Shown: one piece after another, positions 1-7,544 of the stretch
Numbering within the stretch: position 1 is the stretch's first letter
Layout: the number at the start of each line of letters is the position of its first letter
Source: Gemmatimonadota bacterium
Lineage (GTDB): Bacteria; Gemmatimonadota; Gemmatimonadetes; Gemmatimonadales; GWC2-71-9
Direction: 5' to 3'
Length of the DNA stretch: 23,261 nt
Assembly (NCBI GenBank): GCA_004357415.1
Contig: SMVY01000046.1
Location: 1 to 23,261 of the forward strand
Program-made: the position numbers and the translations under genes
The notes under the pieces: generated by a model
Databases searched by the model: none
Seen by the model: only the letters and a program-made list of their open reading frames with translations
What the model was told of the DNA's origin: nothing

Positions 1-1248
1 TGGAACCTGACGCGCCGGTGCAACTTGGAGTGCGCCCACTGCTATATTGCCGCCGGCCCGGCTGAGAGTACTGACAACGACCTCTCGACGGCCGAGTGCC
101 TTCGCATTGCCGACGAGATCCTGGCGGTCAATCCGGCCCCCATGTTCATCTTGTCAGGCGGTGAACCACTGCTGCGGGACGACCTGGAGACCATCGCCGA
201 ACACTGTAGCGCGCGCGGCGCGACCGTCGTGGTCGGAACCAACGGCACCCTGCTCACCCATGAACGGATCGAGACGCTCAAGGCCGCGGGGGTTACCGGC
301 GTGGCGGTCAGCATCGAATCGCTCGACCCCACCTACCACGACCGGTTCCGCCACGGCCACGGCTCGCTCCAGGCGACCCTGGCGGCGATCGACCGACTGG
401 CGGAACAAGAACTCGACTTCGTCATCCAAACCACTCTCACCGCGGGAAACCGCGACGAACTGTCATCGCTCGTCGCCTGGGCGGCCGCGCGCGGGGCGGT
501 GTCGTTCAACGCCTATTTTCTGGTCACCACCGGCCGTGGCGCCGGCATGCGGCCCCTGACGGCGGATGACCACGAGGTGCTCTTGGCCCAGCTTGTCGAC
601 CTCCACATCGAGTACCTCGGCCGCATGATGGTCCGCGCCAAGTGCGCGCCCGCCTTCATGCGCCTGGTGCATCGCCGGGCCCCGAATTCACCCATCCTGC
701 AATACGCCACTCGGTGTCCCTGCGGCGTTCAGTACTGTCGCATCACGCCCGACGGTGGCTTGACCGCGTGTCCCTACATGCCGGTGACGGCAGGCAACCT
801 TCGCCAAGACAGTTTCGCCCATCTGTGGAACTCGGCGCCATTGTTTCAGGAGATGCGGCAGGGGACGCTGGGTGGGAAATGCGGTGACTGCGGCTATCGC
901 GCCATGTGCGGTGGATGCCGCGCCCGTGCGTTCGCCACGACCGGAGACTACCTTGCGGCCGACCCGTCGTGTTCCTACCAGCCCAACGGACGTGAGGCCG
1001 TGATCACCCCGATACGGCAGGCAACCTACGGCACTGCCAGCGAGCCGACCATGCCGTGGACGGCGGACGCGTTGCAGCGCATCGAGCGAGTGCCGTCCTT
1101 CGTTCGCGGCGTGGTGACGACGCGGATGGAAACGTACGCCCGCGAGCATGGTCACGCGGAGGTGACGGCCGACCTGATGGGGGAAGTCCGCCGTTCGCTC
1201 CCCATCGATTTCTCGAAACGCCTGCCGTTCTTCATGCGCGATGACTGA
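1..1248 (+). CDS. Radical SAM/SPASM heme-biosynthesis-type protein with C-terminal PCP_red domain (5' partial)
   Basis: The reading frame is open from base 1, so the start lies upstream of the window. The visible protein begins just before the radical SAM cluster motif CNLECAHC (bases 19-42; Cys at partial residues 7, 11 and 14, binding the 4Fe-4S cluster and SAM). It continues with SGGEPLL and GTNGT strand motifs. A SPASM-type cysteine region follows at about 715-1000, with CPCGVQYC, then CGDCGYRAMCGGC and a final Cys near SCSYQP. This SPASM layout is the one seen in AhbD (Fe-coproporphyrin decarboxylase) and NirJ (heme d1 pathway). The last ~50 residues (from about 1057) match the PCP_red helical domain also found at the end of BchB-type reductases: W-x-A-hydrophobic residues, a VPSFVR segment, then a vT-type helix. 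The gene overlaps the bd-like oxidase gene by 8 bases, which suggests coupled translation and a role in heme supply for that operon. The exact substrate cannot be told from sequence. Confidence 0.85.
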   Translation, partial: WNLTRRCNLECAHCYIAAGPAESTDNDLSTAECLRIADEILAVNPAPMFILSGGEPLLRDDLETIAEHCSARGATVVVGTNGTLLTHERIETLKAAGVTGVAVSIESLDPTYHDRFRHGHGSLQATLAAIDRLAEQELDFVIQTTLTAGNRDELSSLVAWAAARGAVSFNAYFLVTTGRGAGMRPLTADDHEVLLAQLVDLHIEYLGRMMVRAKCAPAFMRLVHRRAPNSPILQYATRCPCGVQYCRITPDGGLTACPYMPVTAGNLRQDSFAHLWNSAPLFQEMRQGTLGGKCGDCGYRAMCGGCRARAFATTGDYLAADPSCSYQPNGREAVITPIRQATYGTASEPTMPWTADALQRIERVPSFVRGVVTTRMETYAREHGHAEVTADLMGEVRRSLPIDFSKRLPFFMRDD

Positions 1249-2932
1249 TCTTCTCCCCCTGCTGCAGGCAGCAGCCCAAGAAACCGGCTATGGGCATTTT
1301 CCCTGGATCGGTGGCCGGGGCGCGGTGTGGATTGCGGCGGAAGTCCACTTGATGTTTGCCGCCTTCGTGCTGGGCGTGCCGATGTTCGCGGTCATCACCG
1401 AACTCATCGGCATCGTCTCCAAGGACTCGAAGTACGACAAGCTCTCCAAGGAGTTCACCCGGCTGCTGGTGTTCGCCTACAGTGCGACCGCGTTGTGGGG
1501 CACCTTGCTGCTGTTCTTCCTGACCACACTCTATCCCCGGTTCTGGGGCCACATGACGACCATTTTCGGGATGTCGATGTGGGTCTACGCGGGGCTGTTC
1601 TTCATAGAGTCCTTCACTCTCTACCTGTACTACTACGGCTGGGATCGCTGGCGGGTCGGGCGGGCCAAGTGGGGCCATTGGGGGTTGGGCCTGTTGCTCA
1701 ACGTCTGGGGTACCATGGTGATGGTGATTGCCAACGGGTGGTTGACCTACATGATGTCACCGCCTGAAGGCGTGACGGCCGAGGTGCTGCCGCAGCAGGT
1801 GGAACTGTGGGCCGCGCTGGCGAACGCCACGTGGATGCCCATCAACATCCACCGACTGATCGCCAACGCGGTCTTCGGAGGCTCCATCGTCGCCGGCTAT
1901 GCCGGGTACCGGTTTCTGGCGGCCAAGACGGACGAAGAACGGGCTCACTACGACTGGATGGGCTACGTCGGCAATTTCATCGCCATCTCGACCTTCATCG
2001 TCCTCCCGTTCGCCGGATACTGGCTGGGCCGGGAGATCTACGAGTACAACCAGCAAATGGGCATCACCATGATGGGCGGGTTCATGAGCTGGTTGTGGAT
2101 CCTCCAGGCCATCCTCATCGGTGTGCTGTTCCTGGCAGCCAACTACTACCTGTGGTTGGGGATGGGGCGCATACCCGGGGCGGAACGGTTCCGCCCCTAT
2201 ACCAAATGGATGCTCCTGGTGCTGGTGATCAGCTGGATCGTCTGGGCCACCCCCAATACCCTGATCGCCAGCCGGGACGAATTCGCGTCCATGGGTGGTT
2301 CACATCATCCGTTCTTGAGCATTCTCGGTGTCATGAGCGCCAAGAACACGGCGGTCAACTTCATGATTCTGACGACGTTCCTGTCGTTCCTCCTGTACCG
2401 GCGGGCCAATCGGCGCCCCGTCGTGCCGTGGGCCAAGGCGGGCACGCTGGCCCAGGGAGGAATGTTCGGTCTGTCGGCGGCGGTGGTTCTGTTCTACGGT
2501 ATTTATGGCTACTTCGTCGAGGCGATCATCCGCATCGGCTTCAGTGTGTATCAGGTGGCAGCCGTGCTGGCGTGTATCATCGGCGTGACGCTGATCGACG
2601 TCATGATGCTGCGAGGCTCGGAGTCACGCGGGGAGATCGAGTGGGGCAAGATGCCGGATCGATCCCAATACGCCCTCTTCGTGCTGGCCGTCACCTTTAC
2701 CTGGCTCATGGGGCTCATGGGCTTTGCCCGCAGCGGTATCAGACAGCATTGGCATGTGTGGGAGGTCATGCGCGACACCAGTGAATTCGCGGCGACTCCC
2801 GCCCTGGGGTATGCTGCCAATATGATCAGCGTTTGTGTGGTCATTTTTCTGGCCATGGTGGCCTTGATCTTCTGGCTCGGCGGGTTGGCCGAACGGGCGG
2901 CGACCGAGCCGCAACCTGCGGGAGGCGGCTGA
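1241..2932 (+). CDS. Cytochrome bd-like oxidase subunit I (CydA-related), stand-alone
   Basis: A 563-residue integral membrane protein with about 13 hydrophobic helices, related to CydA. Conserved features include His36 in EVHLMF (equivalent of E. coli His19, a heme ligand), Glu123 in FFIES (equivalent of Glu107), the GWDRW turn at about 133-137, IANGW at 163-167, and His204 in INIHR (equivalent of His186, heme b558). The position of E. coli Glu99 is Val115. The GRQPW signature is replaced by a GIRQHWHVWE stretch at 499-508 with two extra His. No Q-loop of the long E. coli type is visible. No CydB or CydX gene is next to it; the neighbours downstream are c-type cytochromes. It resembles the divergent bd-like proteins described in nitrite oxidisers such as Nitrospira (from memory). 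Likely a heme-bearing quinone- or cytochrome-c-interacting membrane subunit; whether it reduces O2 is open. Confidence 0.8.
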   Translation: MTDLLPLLQAAAQETGYGHFPWIGGRGAVWIAAEVHLMFAAFVLGVPMFAVITELIGIVSKDSKYDKLSKEFTRLLVFAYSATALWGTLLLFFLTTLYPRFWGHMTTIFGMSMWVYAGLFFIESFTLYLYYYGWDRWRVGRAKWGHWGLGLLLNVWGTMVMVIANGWLTYMMSPPEGVTAEVLPQQVELWAALANATWMPINIHRLIANAVFGGSIVAGYAGYRFLAAKTDEERAHYDWMGYVGNFIAISTFIVLPFAGYWLGREIYEYNQQMGITMMGGFMSWLWILQAILIGVLFLAANYYLWLGMGRIPGAERFRPYTKWMLLVLVISWIVWATPNTLIASRDEFASMGGSHHPFLSILGVMSAKNTAVNFMILTTFLSFLLYRRANRRPVVPWAKAGTLAQGGMFGLSAAVVLFYGIYGYFVEAIIRIGFSVYQVAAVLACIIGVTLIDVMMLRGSESRGEIEWGKMPDRSQYALFVLAVTFTWLMGLMGFARSGIRQHWHVWEVMRDTSEFAATPALGYAANMISVCVVIFLAMVALIFWLGGLAERAATEPQPAGGG

Positions 2933-2935
2933 GCC

Positions 2936-3730
2936 ATGTGGCGTACCAACTTGAAAGTGGCGTTCGTGGGCCTGCTGGTGATCGGCTTCTACACCTCGAT
3001 AGCGCACATCATCCCCCAACTGCGATCCGAAGTTCCGATCGAACTCGACTTGAGTGCGGGCTTTACCGCGGACGCCCTGGTGAGTGCCGGACAGGAACTG
3101 TTCGAGGGGGCTGGAGGCTGCACGGCGTGTCATGGGTTGGGGACGCGGGCGCCGAGCCTGCTGGCGGATTACGCCGGTGAAGGCTCCATCGGTAATCGGT
3201 GCGGACTACGGCCCGGAGGGCTCGACTGCAAGGCATACCTCTATCAGTCGTTGACCGAGCCGGAAGCCGTCGTCGTGGCGGGGTTCAGCCCGATCATGCC
3301 CGACGCCAGGCGACAGCTGTCGGTCGAACAGATTTGGGCGCTGGTCGCGTTCCTCCAATCCCAGGGGGGCGAGGTCACGGTGACGGCGGACGACATCCCG
3401 GCCCAGGGGTCCGCACCGGCCACACCCGCCACGGGAGGGGGGCAGCCACCCACCTTTTCCCAGGAATCGGACCCGCGGCAACTGCTCAACGACAACGCCT
3501 GCCTCGGCTGTCACGTCCTCGATGGCACCGGCGGACCGATCGGTCCCTCCTTTGATGGTATTGGGCAGCGCCTGGATGCGGCCGCCATTCGGAAGGCAAT
3601 TCTGGAGCCCAATGCCGACGTGTCATCCGGGTACGAGCAAATGGCCGGGGTGATGCCGGCCACCTTCGGGACCCAATTGTCCGCTCAGCAACTTGAGATC
3701 ATCGTGATGTTCCTGGTGGAGAACCAGTGA
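2936..3730 (+). CDS. Membrane-anchored diheme cytochrome c
   Basis: A 264-residue protein with an N-terminal hydrophobic helix (residues about 8-26) that should anchor it to the membrane with the rest in the periplasm. It carries two class I cytochrome c domains. The first has CTACH (Cys62, Cys65, His66) with likely axial Met121 in PIMP. The second has CLGCH (Cys189, Cys192, His193) with Met240 in GVMP. A proline/alanine/glycine-rich linker at about 155-175 separates them. The ATG lies 3 bases after the bd-like stop codon, and the preceding GGGAGGCGG provides a ribosome binding site. Position and domain plan suggest it is the electron input or exit of the bd-like membrane protein. Two extra cysteines at 89 and 98 could form a disulfide. 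Confidence 0.88.
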   Translation: MWRTNLKVAFVGLLVIGFYTSIAHIIPQLRSEVPIELDLSAGFTADALVSAGQELFEGAGGCTACHGLGTRAPSLLADYAGEGSIGNRCGLRPGGLDCKAYLYQSLTEPEAVVVAGFSPIMPDARRQLSVEQIWALVAFLQSQGGEVTVTADDIPAQGSAPATPATGGGQPPTFSQESDPRQLLNDNACLGCHVLDGTGGPIGPSFDGIGQRLDAAAIRKAILEPNADVSSGYEQMAGVMPATFGTQLSAQQLEIIVMFLVENQ

Positions 3731-4524
3731 TGGGCCGGTTGAGGATCGCCGTTAGACATTCGCTGGGCCAAGCGGTGTTGCTGATGGTCCTGGCGTATGT
3801 CCTGGTAGTGTACGGCATCCCCTACCTCCCGCCGCTATTCGGAATCGAGAGCGCTCCCGTTCCCAAGAGTCTCGTGTTTCAGTACATGGGGTTGGTGGCG
3901 GTGGGCGTGCTGATCTACGTGAGCCGCGACGAGGAGCATTGGGCCGAATTCAAGGAGCCGCTCCATCGGACTCTGATCGACCCGAACCGGAAGACTCTCC
4001 GTGGAACCATGCTGGTACTGGTACCCATCCTGGTGGGGTGGCTGACGTATACCCAGGCCCGGCCCAGCATCGGCGCGGTGGCGCAGCTCCGGGCCATTCA
4101 CCCGGCACCCCCGGCCCGGATCACCTTTCAAGGCCGGAACATCGACATCACCGGTCTCGAAAACCCGCTCCGGCACCGGGGTACCATCGAGGAGCACTAT
4201 GCTGCGGGACGCCGGATCTACTACCAGAATTGCCTACCGTGCCATGGCGACCTGCTCGACGGTCAGGGACACTTTGCCCATGGCTTCAATCCGGTGCCGT
4301 TGGCGTTCGACGATCCCGGGACCATCGCCCAGCTGACCGAGAGCTTCGTCTTTTGGCGCATCGCCACAGGGGGTCCAGGATTGCCGCGGGAAGGCACTCC
4401 CTGGAACTCGGCGATGCCCGCGTGGGACGAGTTCCTGACCGAGGACGAGATCTGGGCGGTCATAATCTTCCTGTACGAGCAGTCCGGCTGGCAGCCGAGG
4501 CGGTGGGAGGAGAGCGATGAATAG
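3730..4524 (+). CDS. Multi-TM membrane protein with C-terminal monoheme cytochrome c domain
   Basis: A 264-residue protein. I chose ATG at 3730, which shares its A with the upstream TGA stop; a GTG one codon earlier is possible. Hydrophobic helices lie at about residues 14-36, 47-64 and 92-109. They are followed by a periplasmic cytochrome c domain with CLPCH (Cys168, Cys171, His172) and likely axial Met229 in SAMPAW. The segment before the heme, with ITFQGRNID and LENPLRHRG, is not one I can assign. The C-terminal helix IWAVIIFLYEQSG is the usual last helix of class I cytochromes c. The gene overlaps the next gene by 8 bases, so production with its neighbours is probably coupled. Likely a subunit of the bd-like/cytochrome c complex. 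Confidence 0.85.
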   Translation: MGRLRIAVRHSLGQAVLLMVLAYVLVVYGIPYLPPLFGIESAPVPKSLVFQYMGLVAVGVLIYVSRDEEHWAEFKEPLHRTLIDPNRKTLRGTMLVLVPILVGWLTYTQARPSIGAVAQLRAIHPAPPARITFQGRNIDITGLENPLRHRGTIEEHYAAGRRIYYQNCLPCHGDLLDGQGHFAHGFNPVPLAFDDPGTIAQLTESFVFWRIATGGPGLPREGTPWNSAMPAWDEFLTEDEIWAVIIFLYEQSGWQPRRWEESDE

Positions 4525-6094
4525 GGCGGTATGGCGGTATGGCGGTATGGCGGTAGCAATGGCGGTGTTACTTACCGCCTTACCGCCTTACCGCCTTACC
4601 GCCCAGGACGCGGAGCGGGGCAGGGTGGTCTACGACAAGTGGTGCGCCGGCTGCCATGGCGACACGGGAGCGGGAGACGGTGAAGCGGCGGCCTACATGC
4701 TTCCCCGGCCGCGCGACTTTCGCCGCGCCGTGTATCAGATCCGGACCACGGCCAGCGGTCAACTTCCGCGCGACGAAGACCTTCGTCGGGTGATCGACGA
4801 AGGGATGCCGGGATCGACCATGCCCGGTTGGCGCGGCCGGCTGAGCGCGAGGGAGCGCGATGATGTCATCGCCTACATCAAGACGTTTTCGCGTTTCTTC
4901 GAGGATGACGCTCCAGCGCCGGTAGAGTGGGGTAGGGATCCGGGCGCGTCGGACGACGATCTGGCCGAGGGGCGCCGCCTGTATCGGGAAGATACCGAGT
5001 GTGTCAAGTGTCATGGCGAGGGTGGCCGCGGCGACGGACCGTCGGCACCGGACCTCACCGATGATTGGGATTTTCCCATCCTCGCCGCGGATCTGACGGA
5101 GAACTGGAACTTCAACGGCGGCGGAACGGTCGAAGATATCTACCGGCGGATGAGGGTCGGGCTCGATGGCACTCCCATGCCGTCCTACACCGATGCAATC
5201 GAGGCCGGCGTCATCACCGACGAGCAGTTGTGGTTGGTGGCTCACTACGTCCGGAGCCTGTCACCCGCAGACCCACCGAGGGTACGTGATGTGATCCGGG
5301 CGCGGCGCACGTCGCTGCTCCCGGCCGGTCCGTTGGACACAGTGTGGGCTCAGGTTCAACCCGCCTATATCCCACTGGTCGGCCAGATAATTCGGGGTCC
5401 GCGCCAATTCGTGCCGGGCGTGGACGGACTATGGGTGCAGGCAATGCACGACGGCGAGCGCCTGGTACTCAGGCTGGCATGGGACGATCGAACGGAGAGC
5501 CCGGATTCCGATTGGGACGAGTTCTATCAGCTGCTCCGGGGCACCCTGACCGACGTGGATGGCCCGCTGCCGGAGACGCAAGGCCCCGACCGACTGGTCA
5601 TACAGTGGCCGCTCGAGTTGACCGATGACGTGGCCATGCCGTACTTCCTCGGCGGTGATGCTCGGCGTCCCGTGTCGCAAATCGTGTGGCACAACACTCC
5701 GCCTGGTCTGAGCGTGGGCACCGCCACCGGGCTCGGTACCTATGCCGCGGGAGACGCCGGAGGTATCGGGTACCTCGCCCACTTCGCCGAAGGCCAATGG
5801 CAACTTCAGGTGGACCGTCCACTCATCGCACCGGATCCGTCCGTGGCTCCATCGCTCCCTGTTGGCGTGCCGGTGCCCATCGCTTTCCGGGTGGCGGACG
5901 GGAGTTGGGGCGAAGGGGAGTCCCGAGTGGCGGTGAGTGCTTGGTATGCTATCTATCTAGATGTCCCCACACCCACCCGGGTGTATATCCAACCGATCGT
6001 CGCCGGGCTGTTGACGGCGGGACTCGGTCTCTTGGTCGTCTTCAGCGCCCAGCGACGTGCCAACGTCGCGGGCCACAATTCGGAGGTGTCATGA
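4517..6094 (+). CDS. Diheme cytochrome c fused to ethylbenzene-dehydrogenase-type heme-b domain
   Basis: A 525-residue secreted, C-terminally anchored cytochrome. The ATG at 4517 follows a strong GGGAGG site (4505-4510). The signal peptide (about 1-29, probable cleavage LTA/QDA) is built largely from an octamer repeat (see 4525-4603). Two class I heme c domains follow: CAGCH (Cys43, Cys46, His47; Met102 in TMPGW) and CVKCH (Cys162, Cys165, His166; Met221 in PMPSY). Residues about 270-485 look like an EB_dh domain, the heme-b-binding fold of the gamma subunit of ethylbenzene dehydrogenase and NxrC-like proteins: LRLAWDD, then AMPYFLGG at 373-380, with Met374 a candidate heme b ligand. A TM helix at about 490-510 ends the protein. 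The domain combination would give a b/c-heme electron relay on the periplasmic face. Function within the bd-like complex is inferred from position. Confidence 0.82.
   Translation: MNRAVWRYGGMAVAMAVLLTALPPYRLTAQDAERGRVVYDKWCAGCHGDTGAGDGEAAAYMLPRPRDFRRAVYQIRTTASGQLPRDEDLRRVIDEGMPGSTMPGWRGRLSARERDDVIAYIKTFSRFFEDDAPAPVEWGRDPGASDDDLAEGRRLYREDTECVKCHGEGGRGDGPSAPDLTDDWDFPILAADLTENWNFNGGGTVEDIYRRMRVGLDGTPMPSYTDAIEAGVITDEQLWLVAHYVRSLSPADPPRVRDVIRARRTSLLPAGPLDTVWAQVQPAYIPLVGQIIRGPRQFVPGVDGLWVQAMHDGERLVLRLAWDDRTESPDSDWDEFYQLLRGTLTDVDGPLPETQGPDRLVIQWPLELTDDVAMPYFLGGDARRPVSQIVWHNTPPGLSVGTATGLGTYAAGDAGGIGYLAHFAEGQWQLQVDRPLIAPDPSVAPSLPVGVPVPIAFRVADGSWGEGESRVAVSAWYAIYLDVPTPTRVYIQPIVAGLLTAGLGLLVVFSAQRRANVAGHNSEVS
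4525..4603 (+). repeat. Octamer inverted tandem repeat inside the signal-peptide coding region
   Basis: Four head-to-tail copies of GGCGGTAT (4525-4532, 4533-4540, 4541-4548, and 4549-4556 with a final G instead of T) are followed by a 15-base spacer (4557-4571). Four exact copies of TTACCGCC follow (4572-4579, 4580-4587, 4588-4595, 4596-4603). TTACCGCC differs by one base from the reverse complement of GGCGGTAT, so the two blocks can fold into a roughly 32-base-pair hairpin with regular single mismatches. The array starts at the upstream stop codon and encodes much of the following signal peptide (RYGGMAV and LPPYRLTA). Similar octamer arrays are, from memory, dispersed in some Gemmatimonadota genomes. 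Confidence 0.93.
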
Positions 6095-6849
6095 GGTATC
6101 CGTTCATTTGCACATTGTTTCTCGCGGCCGCGGCCGCGGCCTGTGGCGGTGGCGACTCCGGGTCGGCCGCAGACGCGCCGGACGCGCCCGCGCCGCCGCC
6201 GCTCGGGACCGCGTCGATCACAGGCGTGGTGGAATTTCTCGGGACCCCACCAGTCAACCCGCCCATCGACATGAGCGATGAGATGGACTGCCAGGCCAAG
6301 TACACCAATGGCCCAGTCGATCCACGCGTGGTCGTGACCGACGGGAAGTTGGCCAACGTCTTCGTCTACGTGACGAGCGGCTTGCCGGAGGGTGCCTCGT
6401 TCGCCGCGCCCTCGACACCGTCCGTCATCGACCAGGACGGATGCTTGTACATCCCGCGTGTCCTCGGTGTCATGGTGGGCCAGGATCTCGAGATCCGCAA
6501 CAGCGACCCGCTAATGCACAACATCAAGGCAGTGCCCGTCGAGAACCGCGGATTCAACATCAGTCAGCCGCAAGCCGGGATGAAGTCCACCCGGTCGTTC
6601 CGTACGCCGGAGATCATGATTCCTCTGGAGTGTAACGTGCACGGGTGGATGCACGCGTTCCTCGGCGTGATGGATCACCCGTACTTCGCCGTATCAGGGG
6701 AGGACGGCAGTTTCACCATCGAGGGACTGCCGGCCGGGACGTACCAGGTCGAGGTGTGGCATGAAGTGTTCGGCACCCGGACCGGGTCGGTCACCGTGGC
6801 TGACGACGGGACCGGAGCCGTGGATTTCACCTTCGAGCCCGCGGCCTGA
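6091..6849 (+). CDS. Cupredoxin-like lipoprotein
   Basis: A 252-residue lipoprotein. ATG at 6091 overlaps the upstream TGA (ATGA) and follows a GGAGG site at 6082-6086. The N-terminus has a signal peptide ending in an alanine run and a lipobox-like Cys18, followed by an Ala/Pro-rich tether. The central part has the pattern of a type 1 copper site: His143 in LMHNIK, then Cys181, His184 and Met187 in CNVHGWM. The final ~50 residues (GSFTIEGLPAGTY) look like a carboxypeptidase-regulatory or SdrD-type beta-sandwich. It sits between the cytochrome c cluster and the CuA oxidase genes, so a role as a periplasmic electron carrier is reasonable. Copper delivery to the oxidase is an alternative. The reaction is not proven by sequence. 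Confidence 0.8.
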   Translation: MRYPFICTLFLAAAAAACGGGDSGSAADAPDAPAPPPLGTASITGVVEFLGTPPVNPPIDMSDEMDCQAKYTNGPVDPRVVVTDGKLANVFVYVTSGLPEGASFAAPSTPSVIDQDGCLYIPRVLGVMVGQDLEIRNSDPLMHNIKAVPVENRGFNISQPQAGMKSTRSFRTPEIMIPLECNVHGWMHAFLGVMDHPYFAVSGEDGSFTIEGLPAGTYQVEVWHEVFGTRTGSVTVADDGTGAVDFTFEPAA

Positions 6850-6861
6850 GGAGGCCCCTCC

Positions 6862-7536
6862 ATGAATTGGATCATGCCTCCTGGGGCGTCGACCTTCGTG
6901 TCGCCGATCGACAGCCTCTACTACATGATTCTGGTCATCACCGGCATCGCGTTCGTGGTTACCGAAGTTGCCTTGGTGGTGTTCCTGATCAAGTACAGGG
7001 CCAAACCCGGCCGCCGGGCGCACTACACCCATGGGAGCGTCAAGGCGGAAGTGATCTGGACGGCCGTCCCGACCATCGCGGTGGTGCTGATCGGCGTCCT
7101 CAGCGGGGGGGTGTGGAACAACATCAGGGGTCGCGACTCAGTGCCCGAGAACGCATACCCCATCGGGGTTCACGGACAGCAGTTCGAGTGGATGATCACC
7201 TATCCGGGTGGCGACGGGGCGCTGGGAACGGACGACGATTTCGAACTCCGCAATCAACTCCACATTCCAGTCGACACGCCCATTGCGGTCCACCTCACAG
7301 CGGAAGAAGTCATTCATTCCTTTTTCATACCGTCATTCCGCGTGAAACTGGACGCGATGCCCGGCATGCCGCAGGTGCTCTGGTTCCAGGCGACCGAGAC
7401 CGGGTCCTACGAGTTGGCCTGCGCCGAATTGTGCGGGATAGGGCACTACCGGATGCGGGCCTCGGTGACGGTGCATACGGCAGAGGAATATCAGCAGTGG
7501 ATGCATGAGCAGGGCCAACCCGTTGCTCTCAAGTAG
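6862..7536 (+). CDS. coxB: Cytochrome c oxidase subunit II (CuA), no heme c domain
   Basis: A 224-residue subunit II. ATG at 6862 follows a TGAGGAGG site. Two TM helices (about 19-44 and 64-84) form the hairpin that packs on subunit I. The periplasmic cupredoxin domain holds the binuclear CuA ligands His152 (VIHSFF), Cys187, Glu189, Cys191, His195 and Met198 (CAELCGIGHYRM). The aromatic electron-entry motif is GQQFEW at 105-110, a variant of the usual GxQWxW. The protein ends shortly after the CuA domain, so electrons must come from a separate donor, unlike the second oxidase in this window. The adjacent cupredoxin lipoprotein or the upstream c-type cytochromes are candidate donors. No lipobox or cleavable signal is evident. 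Confidence 0.94.
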   Translation: MNWIMPPGASTFVSPIDSLYYMILVITGIAFVVTEVALVVFLIKYRAKPGRRAHYTHGSVKAEVIWTAVPTIAVVLIGVLSGGVWNNIRGRDSVPENAYPIGVHGQQFEWMITYPGGDGALGTDDDFELRNQLHIPVDTPIAVHLTAEEVIHSFFIPSFRVKLDAMPGMPQVLWFQATETGSYELACAELCGIGHYRMRASVTVHTAEEYQQWMHEQGQPVALK

Positions 7537-7544
7537 GGGATACC

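Noticed and set aside
4525..4603. CRISPR or phage attachment site reading of the repeat
   Set aside because: Units are 8 bases, directly abutting and inverted around a spacer, inside a coding region; there are no unique spacers or integrase genes.
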